From assembly GCA_024235035.1 (NCBI GenBank), contig JACKNE010000016.1, positions 29,727 to 93,726 on the forward strand: a DNA stretch of 64,000 nt, read 5' to 3'. A model generated the notes under the pieces. The model was not told where the DNA came from. It worked only from the letters and a program-made list of their open reading frames with translations, and made no database searches. Source of the DNA: Gammaproteobacteria bacterium. GTDB lineage: Bacteria > Pseudomonadota > Gammaproteobacteria > Competibacterales > Competibacteraceae. A program made the position numbers and the translations under genes. Numbering within the stretch: the first letter of the stretch is position 1; every line of letters starts with the position of its first letter. Below, one piece after another: positions 18,475 to 27,756 of this stretch.

Positions 18475-18493
18475 GATTCAGTACTCGCGGGCC

Positions 18494-19243
18494 TTAGATG
18501 ACGTGGGCTTCTTTATGTAATTTGTCGACCAGGGCGGCGACGCTATCGACCTTGATGCCAGCCTGGCGCTTGGGTGGCTCCTGTACCTTGAGCGTAGTTA
18601 GACGCGGTTCAGGGTCCACGCCCAAATCTGCCGGCTTCAGTACTTCCAATGGCTTCTTCTTAGCCTTCATGATATTGGGCAGCTTGACGAAGCGCGGCTC
18701 ATTCAAGCGCAGATCGGTTGTGACCAGCGCCGGCAATTTCAACGCCACGGTTTCCAGGCCCCCGTCGATTTCACGGGTGACATTGACCATTCCCTCGCCG
18801 ACTTCGATCTTGGAGGCGAAAGCGCCTTGTGGCCAACCCAACAGCGCCGCGAGCATTTGGCCGGTTTGATTGGCGTCGTCATCGATAGCCTGCTTGCCGA
18901 GAATGATCAATTCCGGCTTTTCCTTTTCCACCACCGCCTTGAGCAACTTGGCGACCGCCAATGGTTGCAATTCGATATCGGTTTCCACCAGGATGCCCCG
19001 GTCAGCGCCCATGGCCAGCGCGGTGCGGATGGTGTCTTGGCAAGCGGGGACGCCCAGCGAGACAGCGACGATTTCCTTGGCCTTGCCAGCCTCCTGCAGA
19101 CGCACCGCTTCTTCCACAGCAATTTCATCGAAGGGATTCATAGACATCTTGACATTGGCGGTTTCCACGCCGGAGCCATCGGCTTTGGCTCGAACCTTGA
19201 CGTTGTAATCGACTACCCGTTTTACGGCGACTAGAATTTTCAT
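18494..19243 (-). CDS. etfB: Electron transfer flavoprotein beta subunit
   Basis: A 249-residue ETF beta subunit that binds AMP structurally and completes the heterodimer with EtfA. The N-terminus MKILVAVKRVVDYNVKVR and the signature KMSMNPFDEIAVEEAVRL are diagnostic. The middle segment contains LGKQAIDDDANQTGQMLA. It is the promoter-proximal gene of the etfB-etfA-acyl-CoA dehydrogenase set. Confidence 0.96.
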   Translation of the reverse strand: MKILVAVKRVVDYNVKVRAKADGSGVETANVKMSMNPFDEIAVEEAVRLQEAGKAKEIVAVSLGVPACQDTIRTALAMGADRGILVETDIELQPLAVAKLLKAVVEKEKPELIILGKQAIDDDANQTGQMLAALLGWPQGAFASKIEVGEGMVNVTREIDGGLETVALKLPALVTTDLRLNEPRFVKLPNIMKAKKKPLEVLKPADLGVDPEPRLTTLKVQEPPKRQAGIKVDSVAALVDKLHKEAHVI

Positions 19244-19464
19244 TGTTGACCTTTATTTGGGGTTGCTCGTGATTTTGAAATGAACCCACCGGGTTAAACC
19301 CTGCTAAGTTATGGTATTTAGTCCCCCTCAGCGATGCAATGTCTTTGTGGTTATGGCGAAGGTTGGTGGTTCCAACATTTCCCACGTCCTTGCTCGGTCG
19401 TGTAGGCTATGCCCTGTGTGCATTCACAGCGATGCATCTTGGAATCACTCCAGCGGAGAAATAC

Positions 19465-19923
19465 ATGTATCCCACTCACGAAGGCTATAACGATACCCTG
19501 CACGGTTACTACCTTGAGGATCTCAAGGTTGGTATGAGCGCTTCTCACGCCAAGACGGTGACCGAAACCGATGTCGTGCTATTCGCAGGTTTGACCGGCG
19601 ATAATAATCCGATCCACTGCAATGAGGTGTTTGCTACTCAGACGCAGTTCAAAAGCCGGATTGTTCACGGGATGTTCTGCGCTGGCCTGATTTCCTGCGT
19701 GGCCGGTACCCGTCTGCCGGGGCCAGGCTGCGTCTACGTGGACCAACAATTGCGCTTCAAAGCACCCGTGCGAATCGGCGATACCGTCACGGCGCTTTGC
19801 ACCATCCAGGAGATTAACCAAGAACGCCGACGGGTCGTCATGAGCACGGTTTGCACCGTTGGCGACAAGGTGGTGGTCGAGGGGACCGCGATGTTCTTGG
19901 TGAGCCGCCGCGCCAAGACTTGA
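19465..19923 (+). CDS. MaoC-type (R)-specific enoyl-CoA hydratase
   Basis: A 152-residue hotdog-fold hydratase of the PhaJ/MaoC kind, converting 2-enoyl-CoA to (R)-3-hydroxyacyl-CoA. The hydratase-2 motif is present: FAGLTGDNNPIHCNEVFA, with the catalytic Asp and His, followed by RIVHGMFCAGLIS. In PHA producers this links beta-oxidation to polymer synthesis, which would fit the neighbouring acyl-CoA dehydrogenases and ETF. The start at 19465 was chosen over an upstream 42-codon extension because the sequence MYPTHEGYNDTLHGYYLEDL aligns with the usual beginning and GGAGAA precedes it. Confidence 0.85.
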   Translation: MYPTHEGYNDTLHGYYLEDLKVGMSASHAKTVTETDVVLFAGLTGDNNPIHCNEVFATQTQFKSRIVHGMFCAGLISCVAGTRLPGPGCVYVDQQLRFKAPVRIGDTVTALCTIQEINQERRRVVMSTVCTVGDKVVVEGTAMFLVSRRAKT

Positions 19924-20023
19924 AACACCGTCGAATTTTCCAAAGTGTCAAGTTGAAGTCTAACTCATATCCCCTACCACTGAATTAGATAATCAAGCTA
20001 TTGAAATTTAGATGGAGCTGGGG

Positions 20024-22729
20024 TTAATCTTCCATGATCACCCGGAAGCCGGTTAGCCCATCGCGGTCGCTGGGCTTTCGGGGTAGCCGTTTGGCCGAAC
20101 GTAGATCGCCGGCGCCATTGTTCCAGGAACCTCCTCGCGCGACTCGTTGACCTTGGTTGGAGCGTTTCGCCGAACAGCGCTCTTCCTCACCGGCGTAGCG
20201 CGGATAGTATTCCGAGCAGGTCCATTCCCAGACATTTCCGGCTACATCGTGCAGTCCCAGCGAGTTGGGTAGATAACTGCCAACTTGAGTAGTGACCGAT
20301 TGGCCATCGTCCAGATTGCCGATGGAGGCGCCGGTTGGATCGTTGCGGTCGGAAAAATTAGCGTAGCGGGGATCGATCAGGTCGCCCCAATAATACCGAG
20401 TAGTGGTCCCAGCGCGGGCGGCGTATTCCCACTCTGCTTCCGTAGGCAGCCGGAAGCGTTTGCCTGCACCCGATTCCCAAGTTAACCATTCGGCGAAAGC
20501 TTGTGCGTCGTCCCAACTCAGATTGACAGCTGGTTGCGTGTCCGCGTTCAGAGAGCGTCCTTGGAAGGAGCCGCTATCGTGCTGAGGTTTGAAGCGCCGG
20601 AATTGACTATTGGTCACTTCGGTTTTGCCCATCCAGAAGCCCGCCGGACAGACTCGATGGATAGGCTCGTCGCTGCCACGGTCTCGCTCGGTCAATGGGC
20701 TGCCCATGTTGAAACAGCCGCCTTCGATCCACTTCAATTCCATGCCAACGGTATTGTCAGTAAAAGTTTGGCTAGAAGTCGTTGAGCGTTGTGCAGAGAG
20801 TAGTTCGCTTTGAACCGTAGCCAGCGCTGGGTGTTGACGATCGATCGCTGCCGCTTGATCCAGGGCGCGGTGAGCCTGATCCCAGGCTCGGCTAGCGATG
20901 GCCTTACGCGCTTGATCGATGTATCCGATCAATTCCGTCTCGCGTTGCCGGGCAGCTTCTTGAGCGAGCTGAGCCAGCTCTTCTTTTTGCTGTTTCTCCA
21001 AGGCGGCGATTTCAAGCTGACGTTGTGTTTGGGCAGCTTGATAATACTCATAGGAGAGCAAGCTGATTCCTGAAAGTCCTGAGATGGCGAACACGCTTAA
21101 CAATACTCGTTTCCAGTTGACCGATCGGATGCCAGAGGCGGGTTTGGTCAGCTCGGGTACGCTCTCCGGAGCAGTCGATGGGGTGGTTTGTGGGGCAGCG
21201 GCTTCTTCCCCGACGGGATTGGTTCGCGACCGGGGAGATGAGAGCGGTTCCACACGCTCTATGGGGATGCTCGTCGAGTTTACCCGTTTAGATGAAACTT
21301 TCTTCAGGTGTTCCAGTGCTGATTTCGGCGATCGTTTGAGTAAGGATTCCGATGGCTCCTGGGAAGGTTGCTGAGGCGGTTGTTTGATGAGTGTTGTAGG
21401 AGAGGCTTCAGATTCGCTTTTGTCCAGATGCTCCCAGATGTTTTCCAGCATCGGCAGGGATAGATCACTCTCCGTGGACTGGAGCGGCGCGGACGCTGTC
21501 TCGATATCGGTGATTCTTGGAGATGCCGGCGGTTCGATGTGATCCAGGGTCCAATCCAATCCAGATTCAGAGGGTAAGGAGCGTAATTCACGCCGATCTT
21601 CTCGAGGGTCATTGGCGGGCGTTGAGGGATATGAAGGGACTGAGCGCCGTTTTGGTGGTTCCGGAGGGTGCGGCGCTGACAAGGGGTGATTCGGCCAACG
21701 GGTCGATGGCAGCGACGCTCCTGATTGTGGGGCGAGCGGCTCGAAACGCAATGAAGCCGATGACGGCAGATCCAGTAATTCCGTCTTGATGGGCGGTACG
21801 TGTGAGAAATCCGCCTGGCTATTGGACCGATCAGCGGCTTGCAGAGCCTGCCGCATGGCGGGTACGCTTTGAAATCGGTCTTCAGGACGAACCGCCAATG
21901 CTTGGTCGATGACTTGCAAGAGTCCACGCGAATATAAACCGGCGCCAACCTCCACAGCCGGTTGTACTGGGTCCTTGAGCACCCGGCCAGGCGCTTCAAT
22001 GGGGGGAGCTCCAGTGATACAGCGGTACATGACGGCGCCGAGAGCGTAGATGTCCGTCCAGGGGCCGTAATCTTCTCCGACAGTGACGTATTGCTCAATC
22101 GGTGAATAACCTGGGGTCACTACGCTGGTCACCCTACGGGTGCGTCGACCCAGTGCTTGTCGGGCGGCGCCGAAGTCGAGCAGCATGACATGGCCGTCGC
22201 GACTGCGGATGTAGAGGTTGCTTGGCTTGAGATCTCGATGCAGGTAGTTCTGGCTGTGAACTGCCTCCAACGCCGGCATGATATCGTCCAGCAGCCGATG
22301 CACTTCGTGTTCGGGAAGGATGCCGCCCCGTTGCAACATGGCGCTGAGCGATTCGCCATCTTCGTATTCCATGACGATGTAGGCGCTGCCATTTGCCGAG
22401 AAGTAGTCGCGTACCCGCACTACGCCGGGATGGTTCACCTGCACCAGAATCTTCGCTTCGTCCAGGAACCGCTCCAGACCCCATTGATAACAAGGCGGTT
22501 CACCTTGTCGGGCCGGAATCTGTCCTTGGGCGTTGGCGCGAACGGTGGTGCTGTCGTGATCGCGATAAGCCCATTCTGCCGGGAAGTATTCCTTGATGGC
22601 GACTTCGTTTTGCAGGGCTTCATGAATCGCCCGGTAGGTGATGCCAAAACCGCCGGCGCCCAACACCCCTTCGATTTGATAGCGGTGCAGGTTATAGCCG
22701 TTGGGTAGCGCGTTGGTTTCTTCGGTCAT
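20024..22729 (-). CDS. Ser/Thr protein kinase fused to a formylglycine-generating-enzyme-like domain
   Basis: A 901-residue Hanks-type kinase. The kinase domain spans about 16-290: P-loop GAGGFG 24-29, Lys46, HRDLKPSN with Asp166, DFG 185-187. A Pro/Ser-rich linker (about 300-540) is followed by one membrane segment (LLSVFAISGLSGISLLSYEYY), a coiled coil rich in Gln/Glu/Lys, and a C-terminal SUMF/FGE-type domain (about 665-900: WIEGGCFNMGS, RLPTEAEWEYAARAG, GNVWEWTCSEYYP, RVARGGSW). The FGE-like domain would lie outside the cytoplasm if the kinase is inside. It sits 63 bases behind a PP2C phosphatase gene, forming a reversible phosphorylation pair. Targets are unknown. Confidence 0.9.
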   Translation of the reverse strand: MTEETNALPNGYNLHRYQIEGVLGAGGFGITYRAIHEALQNEVAIKEYFPAEWAYRDHDSTTVRANAQGQIPARQGEPPCYQWGLERFLDEAKILVQVNHPGVVRVRDYFSANGSAYIVMEYEDGESLSAMLQRGGILPEHEVHRLLDDIMPALEAVHSQNYLHRDLKPSNLYIRSRDGHVMLLDFGAARQALGRRTRRVTSVVTPGYSPIEQYVTVGEDYGPWTDIYALGAVMYRCITGAPPIEAPGRVLKDPVQPAVEVGAGLYSRGLLQVIDQALAVRPEDRFQSVPAMRQALQAADRSNSQADFSHVPPIKTELLDLPSSASLRFEPLAPQSGASLPSTRWPNHPLSAPHPPEPPKRRSVPSYPSTPANDPREDRRELRSLPSESGLDWTLDHIEPPASPRITDIETASAPLQSTESDLSLPMLENIWEHLDKSESEASPTTLIKQPPQQPSQEPSESLLKRSPKSALEHLKKVSSKRVNSTSIPIERVEPLSSPRSRTNPVGEEAAAPQTTPSTAPESVPELTKPASGIRSVNWKRVLLSVFAISGLSGISLLSYEYYQAAQTQRQLEIAALEKQQKEELAQLAQEAARQRETELIGYIDQARKAIASRAWDQAHRALDQAAAIDRQHPALATVQSELLSAQRSTTSSQTFTDNTVGMELKWIEGGCFNMGSPLTERDRGSDEPIHRVCPAGFWMGKTEVTNSQFRRFKPQHDSGSFQGRSLNADTQPAVNLSWDDAQAFAEWLTWESGAGKRFRLPTEAEWEYAARAGTTTRYYWGDLIDPRYANFSDRNDPTGASIGNLDDGQSVTTQVGSYLPNSLGLHDVAGNVWEWTCSEYYPRYAGEEERCSAKRSNQGQRVARGGSWNNGAGDLRSAKRLPRKPSDRDGLTGFRVIMED

Positions 22730-22792
22730 CGGGCTGCCCTTTGCAGTAGACGATTCTGGCGCAATCGGGATGGCGGTGGAGCGGCGGTTAAC

Positions 22793-23635
22793 TTATGAAC
22801 GGCGATCGCGGTTGAACAGCGATGTCAAACCTGCCGGCAGCCAATTGAGCCAGCGTGGAGGATCGCTTATAACATCTGGATCGGTTCGTAACAGTACCAG
22901 CGTCGCGTTGTCAGCATCTGCACCACCACGCTGCGCGGCTGTTTCAACCAGTCGATGGGCCGCTGCCTCTGGGCCGTGATCCAGCGTGATCGTCCAGATC
23001 TCGGTTTCGGTGACATGCTCCCAAACACCATCTGAACAAAGCGCTAGTAGATCGCCCGGCTGGATGGTCAAATCACCTTGATCGGATCGAGGTGATTCAT
23101 CGCCGCCTAGGCAGCGGTAAAGGCGGTTCTGCGCCGGATGCATACCCATCTGAGACTCCTCGATTTCGCCGAGATCGGTTAGCAATTGCACCACGGAGTG
23201 ATCGCGGGTGCGCATCACCCGGTGACCCTGCCGGAAGTGATAGAGTCGGCTGTCGCCAATGTTCAGCCAGTAAGCTCGGGTGGGCGCCAGCCAAACCATG
23301 ATCAGCGTACTGCGAGCGGTTTCCGACCGGCGGTTGATCGTTTCGTGCATCTGTTGGCACAACTGCTCAAGAGCCGTGGAAGGATCGGTTTGCAAGGACG
23401 CAGGTGGATTCAGGACGAAATTCTGGGCCGTGTCGATGACAATTTGCGCACCTAGTGCTCCATCCAGGTGCCCCCCCATGCCATCCGCCACGATCGCCAG
23501 TAGTCCTGCTGGGTTGTGCGATTGAAAAAGGCCCCAGCGATCCTGTTGTTCGTGACGTCCTCCCTGATGGCTGGCGGCTCCCTGTTCCCAGGGAGTGGAT
23601 GGACTGGATGGTTGGATGGAGGACTTCAAGGACAC
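22793..23635 (-). CDS. PP2C-family protein phosphatase
   Basis: A 280-residue PPM phosphatase that should reverse the action of the downstream kinase. The metal-binding motifs are present: AIVADGMGGHLDGALGA, the NIGDSRLYHFR strand and ALCSDGVWEHV. The N-terminal WEQGAASHQGGRHEQQDRWG shows the usual RxxQQD start of the domain. The last residues (WLNWLPAGLTSLFNRDRRS) extend past the catalytic core. Gene order phosphatase then kinase-FGE on one strand argues for co-expression. Confidence 0.88.
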   Translation of the reverse strand: MSLKSSIQPSSPSTPWEQGAASHQGGRHEQQDRWGLFQSHNPAGLLAIVADGMGGHLDGALGAQIVIDTAQNFVLNPPASLQTDPSTALEQLCQQMHETINRRSETARSTLIMVWLAPTRAYWLNIGDSRLYHFRQGHRVMRTRDHSVVQLLTDLGEIEESQMGMHPAQNRLYRCLGGDESPRSDQGDLTIQPGDLLALCSDGVWEHVTETEIWTITLDHGPEAAAHRLVETAAQRGGADADNATLVLLRTDPDVISDPPRWLNWLPAGLTSLFNRDRRS

Positions 23636-23680
23636 GAGGTGAAACCTGTGGTTATTTGCTTCATGATCGATAGGGTTTTG

Positions 23681-23732
23681 TGGGTTCGGCGTCAGCTGGG
23701 CGTCGGGCTTCGTTCGCTGTCGGGCGAACCCA
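23681..23732. repeat. TCGGGC-type palindromic repeat
   Basis: TGGGTTCG (23681-23688) and CGAACCCA (23725-23732) bracket two internal GTCGGGC units. Similar GTCGGGC palindromes occur at 49778-49847 and 56847-56940, always between genes, so this looks like a member of a dispersed REP-like family. Confidence 0.5.
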
Positions 23733-23876
23733 CCTCAAATCGGGAATCAGCCATGCAGCCAGCGGCGTTTTGTTCTTTCCATCCGCCATTATGTAACCGC
23801 TGGTTGTGGATAGACAATCCAAATTCAACCACGATGGACGATTCTGGCTGGGAAATCCCGTGAACATGCGGATAAC

Positions 23877-24347
23877 CTACAACAGTTTAAGTATTTCCTC
23901 CGCATGGTTGGCGCAGTCGGGTTTGTCGATGATGTGTGCAATATGGCCGCTCTCATCGATGATGTAAGTGATGCGGTTGGCGACACCGAACAGACTGGTT
24001 GCCGTCCCAGTCAACCCTCCCCCGCCCATGGCGCCATAGGCGCGGCTGACCACGCCGTCGGTATCGGCGATCAGCGGAAAGCTGATATTGTGCTTTTCAG
24101 TGAAGCGTTGGTGGGAAGCGACATCCTGGGTGGAAACCCCAAGAATGGCCGCATCCTTGTCTTGGATTTCCTGATAGTGGTCGCGCAGGGAGCAAGCTTG
24201 TTTCGTGCAACCTGGGGTGTCGTCCATCGGATAAAAGTACAGCACCAGTTTCCGACCAAAATAATCGGATAGCTTGATCATGCTGTTATCGGTCGTCGTC
24301 GCGGTGAACTGGGGGGCGGGATCGCCTATTTTTAATTTCATGGTCAT
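23877..24347 (-). CDS. bcp: Peroxiredoxin, PrxQ/Bcp type
   Basis: A 156-residue thiol peroxidase that reduces hydrogen peroxide and organic peroxides. The peroxidatic Cys47 lies in MDDTPGCTKQAC and the resolving Cys52 follows at the CxxxxC spacing of alpha-type PrxQ. The N-terminal IGDPAPQFTATTTDN and C-terminal halves are standard AhpC/TSA fold. The downstream fatty acyl-CoA reductase is on the same strand but 90 bases away, so co-transcription is possible only. Confidence 0.93.
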   Translation of the reverse strand: MTMKLKIGDPAPQFTATTTDNSMIKLSDYFGRKLVLYFYPMDDTPGCTKQACSLRDHYQEIQDKDAAILGVSTQDVASHQRFTEKHNISFPLIADTDGVVSRAYGAMGGGGLTGTATSLFGVANRITYIIDESGHIAHIIDKPDCANHAEEILKLL

Positions 24348-24437
24348 GGCTCTTCTCTCACGGGTGGCGTCAAAAAGATGCTCGGGTTTGTTGCTTCAGG
24401 GTTCCGCCATGCGGACGTTGGGGAATCCTGAACTGGA

Positions 24438-26423
24438 TTACCAGTAAATACCTCGTGTGAACTGTGCAAAGGAGATTTGTTCCAGGGAAGGCTCCTGGGC
24501 ATCGGGAAGCGGCCCCTTGGCCGCGGCTGATTCGGGGAACAACCGGAATGCGGTGTTCATAATCACCGCATACACTTTCGGCGCTAGGGCATGCAGCACC
24601 TGGGCAAAGACGCCGATTCGAGTGGCGATCCGCTCCGGCTTATAGATGATCGCCTGTACGATCAAGTCCGCCGCCTCATCTGGGCTGAGCGTTGGTACGT
24701 GTTGATAGATTTTGGTCGGCGCGATCATCGGGGTGCGCACCAGCGGCATGTTGATGGTGGTGAATTCGATGCCACTGTCGGAAAATTCGGCAGCCGCGCA
24801 ACGGGCGAAAGCATCCAACGCTGCTTTGGAGGCGACGTAGGCTGAGAAGCGCGGCGCATTGCTAAGTACGCCGATCGAGGAAATATTGATGATATGCCCA
24901 CGTTTCTTGGTCATCATGCCGGGGATGAAACCCATGATCAGCCGCAGCGCGCCGAAGTAATTGAGTTGCATGGTGCGCTCGTAGTCGTGGAAGCGATCCA
25001 GCGAATTCTCGATGGCGCGGCGGATGGAACGCCCTGCATTGTTGACCAGAATATCCACCTCGCCGTGTTCGTCCAGCACCCGCTGAATCAGCATATCGCA
25101 GGAAGCGACGTCGGCCACGTCAGCGGCATAGATGTGCGTAGTCCCGCCATGTTCCTGAATTTCCCGCTGAGTTTCGAGCAGATTCTCTTCAGTACGAGCG
25201 ACGATGATCGTCTTAGCGCCGGCCTCGGCGATTTTGAGAGCGGCGGCTTTACCAATGCCGGAAGAAGCACCGGTAATCAGTACAACCTTGCCTTTCACCG
25301 CTCCGCTCAAACTGTGGTCGATGAACAGATCCGGGTCGAGGTGGCGCTCCCAGTAATCCCATAGCTTCCAGGCGTAAGTCTCCAAGGGAGGGACGGCGAT
25401 AGCCGTGCCCTGCAAAACCTTGAGCGTCTCGCGGCAGTCGAAGCGCGTGGGATAATTGATCAAACTTAGCACATCGGATGGAATACCAAGATCCCTGAGG
25501 ATCTGATCCTTGATGCGTCGCACTGGTTTCAATTGGGACAATCCGGATTTGATGATCTCCGGTACGAAGGCAAACATCAGCGCATTGAATCGCAGCGTCA
25601 TTTCCGGCGCATGGGCGGCGCGAGCGAACAGATTGAGGATATCGCCCACCCGATGTGGCTTCGGGTCCACTAGGTGGAAGCATTGGCTGTCCAGACCGGG
25701 TTGGTGAGCGATGTAGTCCATGGCGTCGACGACAAAATTGACCGGCACCAAGTTCAGCCGACCGCCTTCGATGCCGATCATCGGCATCCAGGGCGGCAGC
25801 AGGTTACGCAGCTTCTGAATCAGTTTGAAAAAGTAGTAGGGGCCGTCGATCTTGTCCATCTCGCCTGTGCGTGAGTCGCCGACCACCGCACCCGGTCGGT
25901 AGATCCGCCAAGCGCGCGTGTATTCGCGACGAACGATTCCTTCCGATTCGTGTTTGGTGCGATAGTAGGGATTGTCGAGCACCTCAGCTTCTTCGAACAT
26001 ATCTTCGCGGAAGACACCCTCATACAGGCCAGCGGCGGCGATGGAACTGGTCAGATGCAAGCAGCCGGTTTCGATCGCTTCGGCAAAGGCGACGACATTG
26101 CGGGTACCCTGGATATTGACGGTTTCTTGGAGCTCGGCACTGGCCTTGAGATCGTAAATGGCTGCAAGATGGAAAAGATGGTCGATGTGGCCCTTGAGTC
26201 GGGCAAGGTCGTGGTCCGATACGCCCAGTTGCGGTTGTGTCAGGTCGCCGATGATCGGTACCGTGCGGTCGGCATCCAGGCCCCAACGCTTGCGCAATGT
26301 CTCGATCATCGGTAACTGGCGCTCCAGTAGCAAATAATAAACGGTGCTGTCCTGGCGTTGCAGCAGTTTCTCGACGAGGCGTCGACCGATGAACCCGGAA
26401 GCACCGGTAACAAGGTAATTCAT
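24438..26423 (-). CDS. Fused extended SDR plus classical SDR, fatty acyl-CoA reductase type
   Basis: A 661-residue protein with two Rossmann reductase domains. The N-terminal half (1-360) is an extended SDR of the NAD_binding_4 kind: LVTGASGFIGRRLVEKLL, then YYRTKHESEG as the Y-x3-K site. The C-terminal half (about 375-640) is a classical SDR: KVVLITGASSGIGKAAA, VNNAGRSIRR, and YVASKAALDAF. Length and domain order match the Marinobacter fatty acyl-CoA reductases that make fatty alcohols for wax esters; mycobacterial two-domain SDRs are the alternative. Inferred role: acyl-CoA to aldehyde and alcohol. No wax ester synthase is in the window. Confidence 0.8.
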   Translation of the reverse strand: MNYLVTGASGFIGRRLVEKLLQRQDSTVYYLLLERQLPMIETLRKRWGLDADRTVPIIGDLTQPQLGVSDHDLARLKGHIDHLFHLAAIYDLKASAELQETVNIQGTRNVVAFAEAIETGCLHLTSSIAAAGLYEGVFREDMFEEAEVLDNPYYRTKHESEGIVRREYTRAWRIYRPGAVVGDSRTGEMDKIDGPYYFFKLIQKLRNLLPPWMPMIGIEGGRLNLVPVNFVVDAMDYIAHQPGLDSQCFHLVDPKPHRVGDILNLFARAAHAPEMTLRFNALMFAFVPEIIKSGLSQLKPVRRIKDQILRDLGIPSDVLSLINYPTRFDCRETLKVLQGTAIAVPPLETYAWKLWDYWERHLDPDLFIDHSLSGAVKGKVVLITGASSGIGKAAALKIAEAGAKTIIVARTEENLLETQREIQEHGGTTHIYAADVADVASCDMLIQRVLDEHGEVDILVNNAGRSIRRAIENSLDRFHDYERTMQLNYFGALRLIMGFIPGMMTKKRGHIINISSIGVLSNAPRFSAYVASKAALDAFARCAAAEFSDSGIEFTTINMPLVRTPMIAPTKIYQHVPTLSPDEAADLIVQAIIYKPERIATRIGVFAQVLHALAPKVYAVIMNTAFRLFPESAAAKGPLPDAQEPSLEQISFAQFTRGIYW

Positions 26424-26541
26424 AGCGTTGAGGCTCCACAGGCGTGGTATTTTCAGTGAGCATTCAATAATTATAGATTTCGAGATGCCGAAAATCTTTA
26501 CTCGGCGAATCGCCGGCGTTTCATCGATTGAGAGATTGTCG

Positions 26542-26685
26542 ATGAGCAGTGGACAAATCGTCGTATTAGCCGTTGCTCCCGCGCTGGTGTCTAGCTTGGC
26601 GACACTAGTGGTGGGTTGGTACGGTTCTGCGACGATTCGCGAGGCGCTTGCAAGCCTGTCAGAGGGGTTTTTCCACCAGGCGTAA
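26542..26685 (+). CDS. Possible small membrane protein
   Basis: A 47-residue frame beginning MSSGQIVVLAVAPALVSS with one hydrophobic span (about 5-25), in the gap between the reductase and the yadG pseudogene, overlapping the tail of the latter on the other strand. No clear ribosome site. It could be a remnant or chance. Confidence 0.25.
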   Translation: MSSGQIVVLAVAPALVSSLATLVVGWYGSATIREALASLSEGFFHQA

Positions 26686-27577
26686 AAACAGTTCTTCTAA
26701 CCGGTTAGTCTTGTTACGCAGGCTGGATATCTCAATGCCCCGTGTTGATAACTGCTGAAACAGAGCGTTTACGCCCTGTTCCCTGGTAACATCGACCTCC
26801 AGGGTAAAGTCATCCAGTCGGCGTAGCGGATAACCGGGGATGTCGGGTGCTTTGGGCAACGGTTGCATGAGATTGAGGACGAAGGTTTCCAGGTGCAGGC
26901 GATTGAGCAGGGTCTGCATCCGTGTGTTTTCGATGATCTGGCCTTGATCGATGATGGCGATGTGCCGGCACAGGCTTTCCGCTTCTTCCAGATAGTGTGT
27001 GGTGAGGATGATCGTCACCCCACGAGTATTGATCTCACGCAGAAAATCCCACATCGAGCGCCGGATTTCGATATCCACCCCAGCGGTTGGCTCGTCGAGA
27101 ATCAGCAATTTCGGTTCATGCACCAGCGCCCGAGCGATCATCAGTCGCCGCTTCATGCCACCCGACAACTCGCGCGCCATCTGCTTAGCGCTTGTCCCAC
27201 AGGCCGAGCTGTTTGAGGTACGTCTCGGCGCGTTGATGGGCCAAATGACGGGTAAGCCATAATAGCCGGCCTGATTGATCACAATTCCGCGACCGGTTCG
27301 AACTGATTGAAGTTGAATTCCTGTGGCACCAGGCCAATGCAGCGTTTGGCGGCGGATAATTCGCGGTCGAGATCGAAGCCAAATATCCCGCGGTGCCCCC
27401 GTCTTGCGCACCAGTGAACAGATGATGCCAATCGTGGTCGATTTGCTAGCGCCATTCGGGGCCGAGCAGGGCGAAGAATTCGCCTTCCGCGACGTCTAGA
27501 TCGATGCCGCGCAACGCTTCGAAGCCATTCGCGTAGGTTTTGCGTAAATCACGCAGGGTCAAGGCCGGAGTGGTCAT
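26659..27577 (-). pseudogene. yadG: Frameshifted ABC transporter ATP-binding subunit, YadG-like
   Basis: A decayed ATPase of the YadG/CcmA kind. The N-terminus is readable from the ATG at 27577: TPALTLRDLRKTYANGFEA up to FFALLGP. An extra base in the GGGGCC tract near 27460 then breaks the Walker A; in the corrected frame it reads GPNGASKSTTIG. The middle switches frame at least twice more: GYYGLPV and HQRAETYLKQLGLWDKR are in different frames, then ARELSGGMKRRLMIARALVH resumes and the rest is open to EELFLRLVEKPL. The signature, Walker B (LLILDEPTAGVD) and H-loop are all intact. The partner permease (YadH) is absent. Sequencing error could explain one shift but hardly three. Confidence 0.8.
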
Positions 27578-27651
27578 ACATGGAATTCCGTCATTGGAGC
27601 AACTAATCTTCTTTGCTTATCTGGTAGAAATGCGCTACGAGGGGATCGAGC

Positions 27652-27756
27652 ATGGCAGACGAGAACGATCAGAACGAACCCGATATTACCCCACTTGCAA
27701 AACCGAGTTTAGTCCAACATCGCATTCTGACCCGGAGGCAGCGAAGTTGCCAATGA
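27652..27756 (+). CDS. Possible 34-residue leader ORF coupled to the first CoA-transferase
   Basis: This frame starts with ATG at 27652 after GAGGGG at good distance, and reads MADENDQNEPDITPLAKPSL onward. Its TGA stop overlaps the ATG of the CoA-transferase as ATGA, an arrangement typical of translational coupling. Alternatively the true N-terminus of the CoA-transferase begins here and a frameshift separates the two parts; MADENDQ looks like a natural N-terminus. Confidence 0.35.
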   Translation: MADENDQNEPDITPLAKPSLVQHRILTRRQRSCQ

